In this document: piece by piece, positions 17,851 through 28,971 of the stretch
How positions within the stretch are numbered: position 1 is the stretch's first letter
How the letters are laid out: each line of letters opens with the position of its first letter
NCBI GenBank assembly: GCA_030529505.1
Contig: JAUMWT010000002.1
Coordinates: 62,001 to 126,000, forward strand
DNA length: 64,000 nucleotides
Origin: Allobrachymonas sp.
Lineage (GTDB): Bacteria > Pseudomonadota > Gammaproteobacteria > Burkholderiales > Burkholderiaceae_C
Reading direction: 5' to 3'
Notes under the pieces: generated by a model
Told to the model about the DNA's origin: nothing
Seen by the model: the letters and a program-made list of their open reading frames with translations, nothing else
Database searches by the model: none
Position numbers and translations under genes: made by a program

Positions 17851-19035
17851 TTACAGGCGCTCGAAAATCGCGGCAATGCCCTGGCCCGCACCAATGCACA
17901 TGGTCACCAGCGCATAGCGCCCGCCCGTGCGTTGCAGTTCGTGCACGGCCTTCACGGTCAGGATGTTGCCGGTGGCGCCAATGGGGTGGCCCAGGCCAAT
18001 GCCCGATCCGTTGGGGTTGAGCTTGACGGGATCGAACTGCAATTCGCGCGCCACGGCCAGTGCCTGTGCGGCAAAGGCTTCGTTGGCTTCGATCACATCG
18101 ATGTCGGCCAATTGCAAGCCCGCTTTTTGCAGCGCCAGGCGGCAGGCGGGCACGGGGCCAATGCCCATGTATTCGGGCTCCACGCCCGCGTGTGCGTACG
18201 ACACCAGCCGCGCCAGCGGCTGGATGCCGCGCGCTTTGGCCGCGCCTGCTTCCATCAGCAGCACGACCGATGCCGCATCGTTGATGCCCGATGCATTGGC
18301 CGCCGTGACCGTGCCGTTTTCTTTCACGAACACGGACTTCATCTTCTGAAAGTCTTCGATCTTGGCGCCTGCACGCAGGTGTTCGTCGCGGTCGAACACG
18401 ATATCGCCCTTGCGGATTTTGATCGTTACGGGCACGATCTGATCCTTGAAGCGGTTTTCGGCCCAGGCTTGCTCGGCGCGTTGGTGGCTCAGCAACGCTA
18501 GCTCATCCTGATCCTCGCGGCTGATTTGCCATTTGGCCGCCACGTTCTCGGCGGTGATGCCCATGTGCGTGCCGGTGAAAGGGTCGGTGAGCGCGCCCAC
18601 CATCATGTCCACCAGCTTGCTGTCGCCCATGCGTGCGCCCCAGCGGCTGGCCAGGCTGGCGTAGGGGCCGCGGCTCATGTTCTCGGCGCCGCCGCCCAGG
18701 GCCACATCGCAATCGCCCAGCAAGATCGCTTGCGCGGCCGACACCACCGCTTGCAGGCCCGAGCCGCACAGGCGGTTCACGTTCATCGCCACCGTTTCCT
18801 TGGGGCAGCCGCCTTCGATGGCGGCAAAGCGCGACAGGTACATGTCCTTCGGCTCGGTATTGACCACGTGGCCAAACAACACTTGCTCCACGTCTTTGCC
18901 CTCAAGGCCCGCGCGGGCAATGGCCTCGCGCACGACGAGCGCGGCCAGCTCGGTGGGCGGCACATCTTTCAGGCTGCCGCCAAAGGCGCCAATGGCGGTA
19001 CGAAGGGCGCTGACAACGACGACTTCACGGCTCAT
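17851..19035 (-). CDS. bktB: Acetyl-CoA C-acyltransferase (beta-ketothiolase, BktB type)
   Basis: A 394-residue thiolase condensing two acyl-CoA units or cleaving 3-ketoacyl-CoA. The catalytic set is complete: nucleophile Cys90 in NRLCGSG, His350 in GLGHPIGATG and Cys380 in MCIGAGQG, plus NEAFAAQ. The sequence (MSREVVVVSALRTAIGAFGG, VNTEPKDMYLSR, MKSVFVKENGTVTAANASG) resembles BktB of Cupriavidus, the broader thiolase used for 3-hydroxyvalerate-type polyhydroxyalkanoates, more than PhaA. No phaC or phaB is adjacent. ATG 19035 has AAGGAG at seven bases. Confidence 0.9.
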   Translation of the reverse strand: MSREVVVVSALRTAIGAFGGSLKDVPPTELAALVVREAIARAGLEGKDVEQVLFGHVVNTEPKDMYLSRFAAIEGGCPKETVAMNVNRLCGSGLQAVVSAAQAILLGDCDVALGGGAENMSRGPYASLASRWGARMGDSKLVDMMVGALTDPFTGTHMGITAENVAAKWQISREDQDELALLSHQRAEQAWAENRFKDQIVPVTIKIRKGDIVFDRDEHLRAGAKIEDFQKMKSVFVKENGTVTAANASGINDAASVVLLMEAGAAKARGIQPLARLVSYAHAGVEPEYMGIGPVPACRLALQKAGLQLADIDVIEANEAFAAQALAVARELQFDPVKLNPNGSGIGLGHPIGATGNILTVKAVHELQRTGGRYALVTMCIGAGQGIAAIFERL

Positions 19036-19684
19036 GCGAATCTCCTTTCAAGACAGGCCAAACAAACAGAAAGAACTGGCAAATGCGCAAGGATTTGCGC
19101 CCGATCCATCATAGCGGAAGGCCCTTCCTCCTCCTGCGTCTTCCTCCTGCATCTGCATGGCAGGCGTATGACGCCAATGACCCTTGGGGCCGGGATGTTG
19201 GGCCGTGGCTCGCGATCTTCAGACAGGCGCTTGCTAATGGGCGCTTGAATCGCGGGCGGGTGGTTCGTGGACGGGTGATTTGCGGTCTCTCCCATCTTGC
19301 GCATCGCATGATCCATTGCGGCATGCGTCTGGCATCCTTTTCCGCCTCACATGCGAATCGCTGCGCGCGGCAGAAGCGCGAGCAGATTCTGGGCGGGGCG
19401 CAAACGGCACCCAAAACAGATCTGAAAAATGGGTGCGCGACAATACGCGGCTGGTTGTGTGCCTGCGTCCTGAGTGTCTGCGCCGCTGTGCGCATCGGCG
19501 CAGCCCATGCCGTCGTGGGTGCATCAAGGCGGGCCTGCGCTTGCACGGGGCGTGCGGCGGGGTCTGGATGCACGGCTGGCCCAGTGGGCCATTGGCGATG
19601 ACGTTGCAAGCACAAGCGTTTGCGCTGCCTGCGCCCCGCGTATTGAAACGAAAGAACGAAACGGAAGAAACGGGATCGTTTGCC
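19036..19684. other. Intergenic region between bktB and cobS
   Basis: About 650 bases carrying the divergent control regions of bktB and cobS. An open frame continuous with cobS runs through 19280-19684 but reads a Cys/Arg-rich sequence with no family match. I looked for a cobalamin riboswitch before cobS and did not find the B12-box pattern. Nothing else is recognised. Confidence 0.5.
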
Positions 19685-20530
19685 ATGTCCGATCTTTTGC
19701 GCACGCTGTTGCTGGCACTGCAATTTTTCACCCGCATTCCGCTGCCTGCGGCCTGGGCGCAGTGGGCCGATTTTTCGCCTGCGCGCCTGCGCGCGGCCAT
19801 TGCCTGCATGCCCATCGTGGGCTGGCTGGTGGGGGGCGTGGCGGCTGCCGTATTCGCCGCCGTTCTGCAACTGTGGGGCACGCCGTGGATGTGGCGCCAC
19901 GCGCCCGGCCTGCTGCTGGCGCTGGCTGCGCTGCTGAGTACGGCCGCCACCATCGGCCTGACCGGCGCCATGCACGAAGACGGCCTGGCCGACGTGGCCG
20001 ATGCCCTGTTGGGCAGTGCCGATGCCGAGCGCGCCTTGCAGATCATGAAAGACCCGCGCGTGGGCAGCTACGCCGTGCTGGCGCTGGTGCTGGCTTTGCT
20101 GCTCAAAACCGCGCTGCTGGCCGTGCTGGCTTTGTTGAACGTGCAGGCGGCGCTGTATCTGCTGCTGGCCGCGCATGTGCTGTCGCGGTTTTTTCCGCTG
20201 CTGCTGGTCAACCGCTTGCCGCATGTGGGGCTGGCCGGGCAATCCAAAACGCAGCAGATGGCCGGCGTGATTGATCGCATCCAGCTCTGGCCGGCGACCC
20301 TGTGCTGCCTGCCGTTGGTGGTCGTTTGCTGGTGGCTGCCGCAAGGCCCACGCCTGCTGCTGGCCACGGGCTTGTGCGCCCTGGCCGCAGGCGCGGTGGC
20401 GCTGGGCATGGGGCATTGGTTCAAGCGGCGCTTGCAAGGCTTTACCGGCGATTGCTTGGGCGCAACGCAGCAAGTGTGCGAGCTGGCCTGCTACGCCACG
20501 GCGCTGACGGTGCTGCTGCATCTGGGCTAG
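19685..20530 (+). CDS. cobS: Adenosylcobinamide-GDP ribazoletransferase (cobalamin synthase)
   Basis: CobS joins adenosylcobinamide-GDP with alpha-ribazole (or its phosphate) to give adenosylcobalamin (phosphate), in the inner membrane. The 281-residue polytopic protein opens with LLLALQFFTRIPLP, carries the acidic active-site motif GAMHEDGLADVADAL (about 98-112) and ends with GFTGDCLGATQQVCELA, all typical. ATG 19685 begins at the family start; the upstream frame is non-homologous. Three bases separate it from cobC. Confidence 0.93.
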   Translation: MSDLLRTLLLALQFFTRIPLPAAWAQWADFSPARLRAAIACMPIVGWLVGGVAAAVFAAVLQLWGTPWMWRHAPGLLLALAALLSTAATIGLTGAMHEDGLADVADALLGSADAERALQIMKDPRVGSYAVLALVLALLLKTALLAVLALLNVQAALYLLLAAHVLSRFFPLLLVNRLPHVGLAGQSKTQQMAGVIDRIQLWPATLCCLPLVVVCWWLPQGPRLLLATGLCALAAGAVALGMGHWFKRRLQGFTGDCLGATQQVCELACYATALTVLLHLG

Positions 20531-20533
20531 GCC

Positions 20534-21295
20534 ATGCCGGCAGCGACTCGCCCCTGCTGGGCAAGCGATTGCGGCGCGGCGCGCTGGTATCTGCTGCGCC
20601 ATGCCCAGCCCATGATCGCGCCGGGCGTTTGCTACGGGCAGCTGGATGTGGCGGCTGATGTGGCAGCCACAGCCCAGGCTGCGGCGGCCTTTGCTGCGCA
20701 TTGGCAGGCGGCGCATGCGAGCAAAGTTGAAGCTGGGGGCGCACAGCTGCAGTTGCTGGCCTCGCCCCTGCAGCGTTGCCAGCAATTGGCGCAGCGAGTG
20801 TTGCGGCAGTTGGGGCCGCCACCGCCTCAACCGTCAACCCGTGCCCCCACACCAGAGCCAACTCCAACACCCCTCGGCTGGACGCTGCACACCCATGCGG
20901 GCCTGGCCGAAATCCATTTCGGCGCGTGGGAAGGCGTGGCCTGGAACGACTTGCCCGCCCACGCCTGGCAAGCGTGGATGAGCAACTTTGCCCAGCATCA
21001 GCCCACGGGGGGCGAATCGCTGGCGCAATTGCTGCAACGGGTGCTGGCGGCGGCGCAACACACGGCGCAGTGGTTGCGGCAGCAGCCGCAAGGCGTGGCG
21101 GTGTGGGTCACGCACGCAGGCGTGATGCGCGCGCTGCACTGGCTGCTGCAACATGGCCATGCGCTGCCTGCGTCGGCCGATCAGTGGCCGCAAGATGGCG
21201 CTTGCGACTACGGGCAATGGCTGGCGCTGGATGCCGCCGCCGTTGAGGGCGCTGTGCGCCAGCTGCTGAGTCTGGAGCCGCTGCGCAGTCTTTGA
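20534..21295 (+). CDS. cobC: Histidine phosphatase, putative alpha-ribazole phosphatase
   Basis: A 253-residue histidine-phosphatase-superfamily protein: the phosphohistidine motif is LLRHAQP, with the partner arginine in SPLQRCQQLA, the acid EIHFGAWEG, and the second histidine in VTHAGVMRALHW. Directly behind cobS it fits CobC, which dephosphorylates alpha-ribazole 5'-phosphate or adenosylcobalamin 5'-phosphate. A Pro/Thr-rich insertion (PPPPQPSTRAPTPEPTPTP region, about 96-113) interrupts the fold between core motifs. No cobT, cobU or other B12 gene is nearby. Confidence 0.85.
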   Translation: MPAATRPCWASDCGAARWYLLRHAQPMIAPGVCYGQLDVAADVAATAQAAAAFAAHWQAAHASKVEAGGAQLQLLASPLQRCQQLAQRVLRQLGPPPPQPSTRAPTPEPTPTPLGWTLHTHAGLAEIHFGAWEGVAWNDLPAHAWQAWMSNFAQHQPTGGESLAQLLQRVLAAAQHTAQWLRQQPQGVAVWVTHAGVMRALHWLLQHGHALPASADQWPQDGACDYGQWLALDAAAVEGAVRQLLSLEPLRSL

Positions 21296-21364
21296 TGCAA
21301 GCGATGCGGGCGTGCATCGGTGCGCTTCATCGGCGCACGGATCCAGGCATGAATCGGCACGTGA

Positions 21365-22702
<1,338 letters not shown>

Positions 22703-22726
22703 GCCAGGGCCACAGGCAACTGTTTT

Positions 22727-23338
22727 TTAGCGGGGCGGGGCGTTTCCAGCAACGCCGCTAAATGGTGCCTTATGGGTGCGGCCTTGGGCAGCGCCATATT
22801 GTTTGTGGTATTGGCGGCACAGCTCGTGCAGTTCGTCAAAGCCAATCTGCAAGGCGTTGGCGGAAAGCGCCACGGGGCTGCCGCACATGCGGGTGCTGGC
22901 TTGACGCATCTTGCGCACGAGTGGATTGCGGCTGGCCGTGATGTATTTGTTCGGATCGTGCAGCATCACCACTAGCACTCTCTGCCCCTGCATGTGATAG
23001 ACATCAAACCCGGCAATATCTGACCAGGGTACAAACCCCGCTGCCAACAAGCTGGCGTTTTCGTCAATGCCTCGGGCGGTGAGCAGCAGGCCGGGCTTGG
23101 TGTCGAACAGTTTTTTGACAAAAAACAGGGCGAATGCGCCAAAACATACGATGCTGCCCATGCCCGCGCCATGCGCCAGCCAGGGAGACTTGTAGCGTCC
23201 CCGCGCTGCAATTTCTGCCGGATCCAGTTGCACCATCCAAACACCCACTGCCACAAACAGACAGGCTAGCAGCAGTAACAGGAGCAGCTTGGTTTTGCTC
23301 AACGCAATGGCGCGTGGGGGCAAGGGGAGATCGTTCAT
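22727..23338 (-). CDS. STM3941-like membrane protein of unknown function
   Basis: A 203-residue protein with two hydrophobic segments (about 14-34, LLLLLLLACLFVAVGVWMV excerpt; and about 57-77, GSIVCFGAFALFFVKKLF) followed by a soluble domain (LLLTARGIDENASLLAAGFVPWSDI, HDPNKYI). This layout and the GFVPWSDI-type motif fit the STM3941 family, whose role is unknown. ATG 23338 is chosen because the 59 residues upstream in frame overlap the next gene's end and show no similarity. It converges on hemB with 24 bases between stops. Confidence 0.7.
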   Translation of the reverse strand: MNDLPLPPRAIALSKTKLLLLLLLACLFVAVGVWMVQLDPAEIAARGRYKSPWLAHGAGMGSIVCFGAFALFFVKKLFDTKPGLLLTARGIDENASLLAAGFVPWSDIAGFDVYHMQGQRVLVVMLHDPNKYITASRNPLVRKMRQASTRMCGSPVALSANALQIGFDELHELCRQYHKQYGAAQGRTHKAPFSGVAGNAPPR

Positions 23339-23372
23339 GTGGGCAAGGGATGGGGTTGTGGGCCGCGGCTGC

Positions 23373-24239
23373 TCATGAATGCCGAATGGCGGCTTGCAAA
23401 GAGCTGGCCTCCCACACCGGCACCAGGCCAGCGGGCAAGGGCGGCAGCGCGCCCAGGTCGATGCGGCTTTCGCGCGGGTCGTGAAAGTCGCTGCCGCACG
23501 AGGCGTACAGCTCACGCTGTTGTGCCAGCCGGGCGTAGTGCGCGATTTCGGTGGCGTTGTGCGCGCTGGTCACCACCTCTACAGCCTGCCCGCCCAGGGC
23601 GATGAATTCGTCGAAAAAAGCCTGCTCTTGCGCGGGTGAAAAATCGTAGCGCGCGGGGTGCGCCACCACGGCCAGGCCGCCTGCGGCGTGAATCCATTGC
23701 AGCGCATCGCCCAGGCTGGCCCATTGGTGCGGCACAAAGCCGGCTTGGCCGTCGCCCAGATAACGCTGAAACACTTCGCCCATGCTGCGGCAGGCGCCGC
23801 TTTCCACCAGATAACGCGCCAGATGCGCGCGCGAAATCAGTTCGGGGTTGCTGACGTAGCGCAGCGCCCCCTGCCACACGCCTTCAATGCCTAGTGCCGC
23901 CAGTTTGCGCGACATGGCCTGCGCCCGCTCGGCGCGGCCCATGCGGTTGCGGCGCAAGTGCTCAACCAGGGCAGCATCGTTTTCATCCACGCCCAGGCCC
24001 ACGATGTGAATGGTTTTTTCCCGCCAGGTAACGGACACTTCCACGCCCGAAACAAACGCCACACCCAGCCGCGCAGCCGCTGCAGCGGCTTCGGCCACGC
24101 CGCCCACTTCGTCGTGATCGGTCAGCGCCCACACATCCACGCCGCGGCTGTGCGCCCGCTCGGCCAGTTCGGTGGGCGTGCAGGTGCCGTCGGAGACGAG
24201 GGAGTGGCAGTGCAGATCGGGGCGTTGGGGCGGGTTCAC
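23373..24239 (-). CDS. rnm: PHP-domain 3',5'-nucleoside bisphosphate phosphatase/RNase AM-like
   Basis: A 288-residue PHP-superfamily protein of the YciV/TrpH group. Metal ligands are visible in PDLHCHSLVSDGT (near the start), LTDHDEVGG, SGVEVSV, AHPARYDF and GSDFHDP near the C-terminus. Relatives hydrolyse 3',5'-nucleotide bisphosphates such as pAp and trim 5' ends of rRNA. The start is inferred as GTG 24239, a few codons before the first motif; the open frame reaches 24689 but the extra part overlaps odhA's leader and is not conserved. It diverges from odhA. Confidence 0.82.
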   Translation of the reverse strand: MNPPQRPDLHCHSLVSDGTCTPTELAERAHSRGVDVWALTDHDEVGGVAEAAAAAARLGVAFVSGVEVSVTWREKTIHIVGLGVDENDAALVEHLRRNRMGRAERAQAMSRKLAALGIEGVWQGALRYVSNPELISRAHLARYLVESGACRSMGEVFQRYLGDGQAGFVPHQWASLGDALQWIHAAGGLAVVAHPARYDFSPAQEQAFFDEFIALGGQAVEVVTSAHNATEIAHYARLAQQRELYASCGSDFHDPRESRIDLGALPPLPAGLVPVWEASSLQAAIRHS

Positions 24240-24663
24240 GGTGTCAGGCCAAGATAGGGAGGATGAAAGGGCGAGTTCAATACAGGCGCTGAATGAGCCC
24301 GGTCGTGGGCCAAGGCTTTGCAAAACGAAAGATAACAGCTGCGCGGCAGGCGCTTTCAGCAGATTTTCCCTGATGCCAGCGCGTGTTATGGCTGGATACA
24401 AAGTGGCACAATGTGTCGCATTTGCCCGGTGCGGGGCGGCAGGCGTATGCATGGCATGTGCGGCCGTTGCTGGCCGGGCAAGCGGAGTTGGTTGCTGCAA
24501 TGGCTTTGGCAATGGCGCCTGATGCTTGCGGCCTAAGCATTGCGCCTGACTGTTGCCGTACCTGTATGTGCGGCAGGTGTCGGGATATTTGCCAGCCAGC
24601 CCCGAATGCAAGAACCTGCCCATCCGTCTGTGCGCCCGTATCGGCGCAAACCACGAGCCCACC
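24240..24663. other. Divergent control region of rnm and odhA
   Basis: About 424 bases separate the two divergent genes. No ribosome-site-led gene is seen. The odhA frame is open to 24553, but the extra 37 residues do not resemble the family. Promoter elements could not be assigned with confidence. Confidence 0.4.
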
Positions 24664-27537
24664 ATGAGCGAACCCACGGTATACGACACCTACCGATCCA
24701 ACACCTACCTGTTTGGCGGCAACGCCCCGTATGTGGAGGAGATGTACGAAAACTACCTTGCCAACCCGGCCAGCGTGCCCGAAACCTGGCGCGACTATTT
24801 CGACAACTTGCAGCATCTGCCCGCCACCGACGGCAGCAACAGCAAAGACGTGGCACACCAGCCCGTGGTCAACGCCTTTGCCGAGCGTGCCAAGCAGGGC
24901 CGCAGCTATGTGCAATACGCCAACCCCAGCCTGGATATTGGCCGCAAGCGCACGGCCGTGCAGCAGCTGATTGCGGCTTACCGCAATTCGGGCAGCCGCT
25001 GGGCCAATCTCGATCCACTCAAGCGCGCCGAGCGCCCGCTGATTCCCGAACTGGAGTTGGATTTTTACGGCTTTACCGATACCGATCTGGAAACCAAGTT
25101 CAACACCAGCAACACCTTCTTCGGCAAAGACCGCATGTCGCTGCGTGAGCTGCTCAATGCCTTGCGCGAAACCTATTCGGGCTGCATCGGTGTGGAATTC
25201 ATGCACACCAGCGATTTCAACCAGAAGCGCTGGTGGCAGCAAAAACTTGAAAGCAGCCGCGCCACGCCCGTGTTGGATGCCGAGCACAAGCTGCGCATTC
25301 TCGATCGCCTGACTGCGGCTGAAGGGCTGGAGCGTTTTCTGCACAGCAAATACGTGGGGCAAAAGCGCTTTTCGCTTGAGGGCGGCGAGAGCTTCATCGT
25401 CGCCATGGACGAAGTGGTGCGCGAAGCGGGCAAGCGCGGCCTGCAAGAAGTGGTGATCGGCATGGCCCACCGCGGGCGGCTGAATGTGCTCGTGAACATG
25501 CTGGGCAAGCTGCCCAAGGATTTGTTTGCCGAATTCGAGCAGACCGCGCCCGAGAAATTGTCCAGCGGCGACGTGAAATACCACCAGGGCTTCAGCTCCA
25601 ACGTGGCCACGCCCAATGGGCCGCTGCACCTCACGCTGCTGTTCAACCCCTCGCACCTGGAGATTGTCGATCCCGTGGTGCAGGGTAGCGTGCGAGCGCG
25701 GCTGGATCGCCGCGGCGACCCCGAAGGCAAGCACGTGCTGCCGCTTCTTGTGCATGGCGATGCGGCCTTTGCCGGCCAGGGCGTGGTGATGGAAACCCTG
25801 GCCCTGGCCGAAACGCGCGGCTATCACACCGGCGGCACGCTGCATATCGTCATCAACAACCAGATCGGCTTTACCACCAGCGACCCGCGCGACAGCCGCT
25901 CCACCCTGTACTGCACCGACGTGGTCAAGATGATGGAAGCGCCCGTGCTGCATGTGAACGCCGACGAGCCCGAGGCCGTGGCCCTGTGCGTGCAGTGGGC
26001 GATGGAATACCGTGCCACCTTCCACAAGGACGTGGTGATCGACATCATCTGCTACCGCAAGCTGGGCCACAACGAGCAGGACACGCCCATGCTCACCCAG
26101 CCGCTGATGTACAAGAAGATCGGCCAGCACCCCGGCACGCGCAAGCTCTATGCCGACCGGCTGGCCGCGCAGGGCCTGGGCGACACCCTGGGCGACGACA
26201 TGGTGCAGGCCTACCGCAGCGCGCTGGATGAAGGCCGCCACACCGTTGACCCGGTAGTAGGGGGCTTCAAGCGCCACTTCAGCGCCAATTGGGCGCAGTT
26301 TCTCGACCAGCCGTGGACGGACACGGCCGCCACCGCCATTCCGCTGGCGGAATGGAAGCGTCTGGCCGAGCGCATCACGCAAGTGCCGGCCGATTTCAGC
26401 GTGCACCCGCTGGCGCGCAAGGTGCTCGACGACCGCGCCGCCATGGGCCGCGGCGACATCCAGGTGGACTGGGGCATGGGCGAGCACATGGCTTTTGCCA
26501 CGCTGCTGGCCGAGGGCTTTCCGATTCGCATCTCGGGACAGGACTGCGGCCGCGGCACCTTCACCCACCGCCACGCCGTGCTGCACGACCAGCGCCGCGA
26601 AAGGTTTGATGAGGGCATCTACATCCCCCTGCAAAACCTGGAACCCGACCAGCCGCAGTTCACGGTGATTGACTCCATCCTTTCGGAAGAGGCCGTGCTG
26701 GGCTTTGAATACGGCTACGCCTCCAACGCGCCGCGCACCCTGGTGATTTGGGAGGCGCAGTTTGGCGACTTCGCCAATGGCGCGCAGGTGGTGATCGACC
26801 AGTTCATCGCCAGCGGCGAAGTGAAGTGGGGCCGCTTGAACGGCCTCACCCTCATGCTGCCGCACGGCTACGAGGGCCAGGGCCCCGAGCACAGCTCGGC
26901 GCGGCTGGAGCGCTTCATGCAGCTTGCGGCCGACCACAACATGCAAATCGTGCAGCCCACCACGGCCAGCCAGATCTTTCACGTGCTGCGCCGCCAGATG
27001 ATTCGCGATTTGCGCAAGCCCCTCATCATCATGACGCCCAAATCCCTGCTGCGCAGCAAAGACGCCACCTCGCCGCTGGAAGCGTTCACGCACGGGGGCT
27101 TTCAAACCGTCATCCCCGAGCAGAAAGCCAGCGTCGTCAAGAACGCCAAAAAGGTCAAGCGCGTGCTGGTGTGCTCGGGCAAGGTCTATTACGACCTGGC
27201 CAAAAAGCGCGACGAGCTGGGCACAGACGATGTGGCGCTGATCCGCATCGAGCAGCTCTACCCCTTCCCGCACAAGGCTTTTGCCGCCGAGCTGAAGAAA
27301 TACCCCAAGGCCACCGAGGTGCTGTGGTGCCAGGACGAACCCAAGAACCAGGGCGCCTGGTTCTTCGTGCAGCACTCGCTGCTCGAAGACATGGCCCCCG
27401 GGCAAAAGCTTGGCTATGCGGGCCGCGCCGCGTCAGCCTCGCCTGCGGTGGGCTACATCCGCCTGCACCAGGAACAGCAAAAGAATCTGGTGGAAGACGC
27501 CTTCGCCCCCATCCAGGGCCGGGCGCTGGAGCGTTGA
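24664..27537 (+). CDS. odhA: 2-oxoglutarate dehydrogenase E1 component
   Basis: E1 (957 residues) decarboxylates 2-oxoglutarate with thiamine diphosphate and passes the succinyl group to the lipoyl domain of E2 in the citric-acid cycle. The N-terminal E2-binding segment (YLFGGNAPYVEEMYENYL), the E1-specific EFMHTSDFNQKRWWQQKLE region, the ThDP motif HGDAAFAGQGVVMETLAL with NNQIGFTTSD, and the C-terminal transketolase-like part (LPHGYEGQGPEHSSARLERFMQL, excerpt GYEGQGPEHSSAR) are all present and full length. ATG 24664 matches the family start. First gene of an odhA-odhB unit. Confidence 0.97.
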   Translation: MSEPTVYDTYRSNTYLFGGNAPYVEEMYENYLANPASVPETWRDYFDNLQHLPATDGSNSKDVAHQPVVNAFAERAKQGRSYVQYANPSLDIGRKRTAVQQLIAAYRNSGSRWANLDPLKRAERPLIPELELDFYGFTDTDLETKFNTSNTFFGKDRMSLRELLNALRETYSGCIGVEFMHTSDFNQKRWWQQKLESSRATPVLDAEHKLRILDRLTAAEGLERFLHSKYVGQKRFSLEGGESFIVAMDEVVREAGKRGLQEVVIGMAHRGRLNVLVNMLGKLPKDLFAEFEQTAPEKLSSGDVKYHQGFSSNVATPNGPLHLTLLFNPSHLEIVDPVVQGSVRARLDRRGDPEGKHVLPLLVHGDAAFAGQGVVMETLALAETRGYHTGGTLHIVINNQIGFTTSDPRDSRSTLYCTDVVKMMEAPVLHVNADEPEAVALCVQWAMEYRATFHKDVVIDIICYRKLGHNEQDTPMLTQPLMYKKIGQHPGTRKLYADRLAAQGLGDTLGDDMVQAYRSALDEGRHTVDPVVGGFKRHFSANWAQFLDQPWTDTAATAIPLAEWKRLAERITQVPADFSVHPLARKVLDDRAAMGRGDIQVDWGMGEHMAFATLLAEGFPIRISGQDCGRGTFTHRHAVLHDQRRERFDEGIYIPLQNLEPDQPQFTVIDSILSEEAVLGFEYGYASNAPRTLVIWEAQFGDFANGAQVVIDQFIASGEVKWGRLNGLTLMLPHGYEGQGPEHSSARLERFMQLAADHNMQIVQPTTASQIFHVLRRQMIRDLRKPLIIMTPKSLLRSKDATSPLEAFTHGGFQTVIPEQKASVVKNAKKVKRVLVCSGKVYYDLAKKRDELGTDDVALIRIEQLYPFPHKAFAAELKKYPKATEVLWCQDEPKNQGAWFFVQHSLLEDMAPGQKLGYAGRAASASPAVGYIRLHQEQQKNLVEDAFAPIQGRALER

Positions 27538-27608
27538 TCGCGCCGAAAACACACGCCCCCAAGCGCCTACCCCTTTGAACCGTTCACTGAAATTGCGAGA
27601 AACACCCC

Positions 27609-28958
27609 ATGTCCATCGTAGAAGTCAAAGTCCCGCAGCTGTCTGAATCCGTGGCCGAAGCCACCCTGTTGCAATGGAAGAAAAAAGTCGGCGACGCCGT
27701 TGCCGCAGATGAAATCCTGGTTGATGTAGAAACCGACAAGGTCGTGCTCGAAGTGCCCGCGCCCGCTGCGGGCGTGCTGGCATCCATTGAGCAAGGCGAT
27801 GGCGCCACCGTTACCTCGGGCCAGCTCATTGCCCGCATCGACACGGCTGCCGGGGCAGGCGCAGCAGCCGCAGCGCCCGTTCATTCACCCGCTGCGGTGG
27901 TGAGCAGCCCTGTGCCGCACCCGGCCGCCGCGCCCACTCCTACGGCTGCTGCCGCCATCAGCCACGCCACGCAGGCAGCGGGTGCGGCAGCTGTAGCGGC
28001 AGGCAGCAAGGCCGATGTGCGCATGCCCGCAGCGGCCAAACTCATGGCCGATCATCAACTGCCCGCAGGCTCGGTGGTGGGCACGGGCAAAGACGGCCGC
28101 GTGACCAAGGGCGATGTGCTGGGCGCGCTGCAAGCAGGCACCGCTGCGGCAGCCACAGCCGGTGCAGCCACCGCTGCGCCCAAGGCCGCGCACATTCCCA
28201 CCGGCGTGCCCACCAGCAGCCTGCCGCAAGCGGCCGCGGCCGTGCCCGACCTGGGCGAGCGCCCGCTGGAACGCGTGCCCATGAGCCGCCTGCGCGCGCG
28301 CATTGCCGAGCGCCTGCTGCAATCGCAGGCCAGCAACGCCATCCTCACCACCTTCAATGAAGTGAACATGCAGCCGGTGATGGAGATGCGCAAGAAGTTT
28401 CAGGAACAGTTCGAGAAAGAGCACGGCGTCAAGCTTGGCTTCATGAGCTTTTTCGTCAAGGCCGCCGTGCACGCGCTGAAAAAATTCCCCATCCTCAACG
28501 CCAGCGTGGACGGCAACGACATCGTCTATCACGGCTACTTCGACATCGGCATTGCCGTGGGCAGCCCGCGCGGCCTGGTCGTGCCCATTCTGCGCAACGC
28601 CGACCAGATGCGCTTTGCCGACATCGAGAAGAAGATTGCCGAACTGGGCGCCAAAGCGCGCGACGGCAAGCTGGGCCTTGAAGAGATGAGCGGCGGCACC
28701 TTCTCGATCAGCAACGGCGGCGTGTTCGGTTCCATGATGTCCACCCCCATCATCAACCCGCCGCAATCGGCCATTCTGGGCGTGCACGCCACCAAAGAGC
28801 GCCCAGTGGTCGAAAACGGCCAGATCGTCATTCGCCCCATCAACTACCTGGCGCTGAGCTACGACCACCGCATCATCGACGGGCGCGAAGCCGTGCTGGG
28901 CCTGGTGGCGATGAAAGAAGCGCTCGAAGACCCCGCCCGCCTGCTGTTCGACATCTGA
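27609..28958 (+). CDS. odhB: Dihydrolipoyllysine-residue succinyltransferase (E2)
   Basis: E2 (449 residues) accepts succinyl from E1 and transfers it to CoA. Domain order: lipoyl domain (1-77, lipoyl Lys44 in VETDKVVLE), an Ala/Pro-rich linker, peripheral-subunit-binding domain (about 137-177, [13 protein letters not shown]), a second Ala-rich linker, and the catalytic core (about 215-449) ending with the active-site [13 protein letters not shown]. It starts 71 bases after odhA. The linkers are long and alanine-rich, as usual for mobile lipoyl arms. Confidence 0.97.
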   Translation: MSIVEVKVPQLSESVAEATLLQWKKKVGDAVAADEILVDVETDKVVLEVPAPAAGVLASIEQGDGATVTSGQLIARIDTAAGAGAAAAAPVHSPAAVVSSPVPHPAAAPTPTAAAAISHATQAAGAAAVAAGSKADVRMPAAAKLMADHQLPAGSVVGTGKDGRVTKGDVLGALQAGTAAAATAGAATAAPKAAHIPTGVPTSSLPQAAAAVPDLGERPLERVPMSRLRARIAERLLQSQASNAILTTFNEVNMQPVMEMRKKFQEQFEKEHGVKLGFMSFFVKAAVHALKKFPILNASVDGNDIVYHGYFDIGIAVGSPRGLVVPILRNADQMRFADIEKKIAELGAKARDGKLGLEEMSGGTFSISNGGVFGSMMSTPIINPPQSAILGVHATKERPVVENGQIVIRPINYLALSYDHRIIDGREAVLGLVAMKEALEDPARLLFDI

Positions 28959-28971
28959 AGGGGCCGCTTGC

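Noticed and set aside
19199-19262. Another family A repeat copy (GGCGCTTGAATCGCGGGCGG)
   Set aside because: Only the short GGGCGCTTGAAT phrase matches; neither terminal repeat is present, so it is not counted as a copy.
19280-19684. Cobalamin riboswitch or N-terminal extension upstream of cobS
   Set aside because: No B12-box-like GCCACTG or matching paired regions were found, and the open frame there reads a Cys/Arg-rich sequence unlike CobS.
24277-27405. A 1042-codon open frame antisense to odhA
   Set aside because: It is the mirror of a GC-rich, strongly biased gene; its protein is His/Gln/Gly-rich with no family match, while the sense frame encodes complete 2-oxoglutarate dehydrogenase E1.
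28940-28971. Guanidine riboswitch before the SugE-type gene
   Set aside because: Only 13 bases separate the odhB stop from the start codon, too little for any known guanidine aptamer, and no pattern is seen in the end of odhB.
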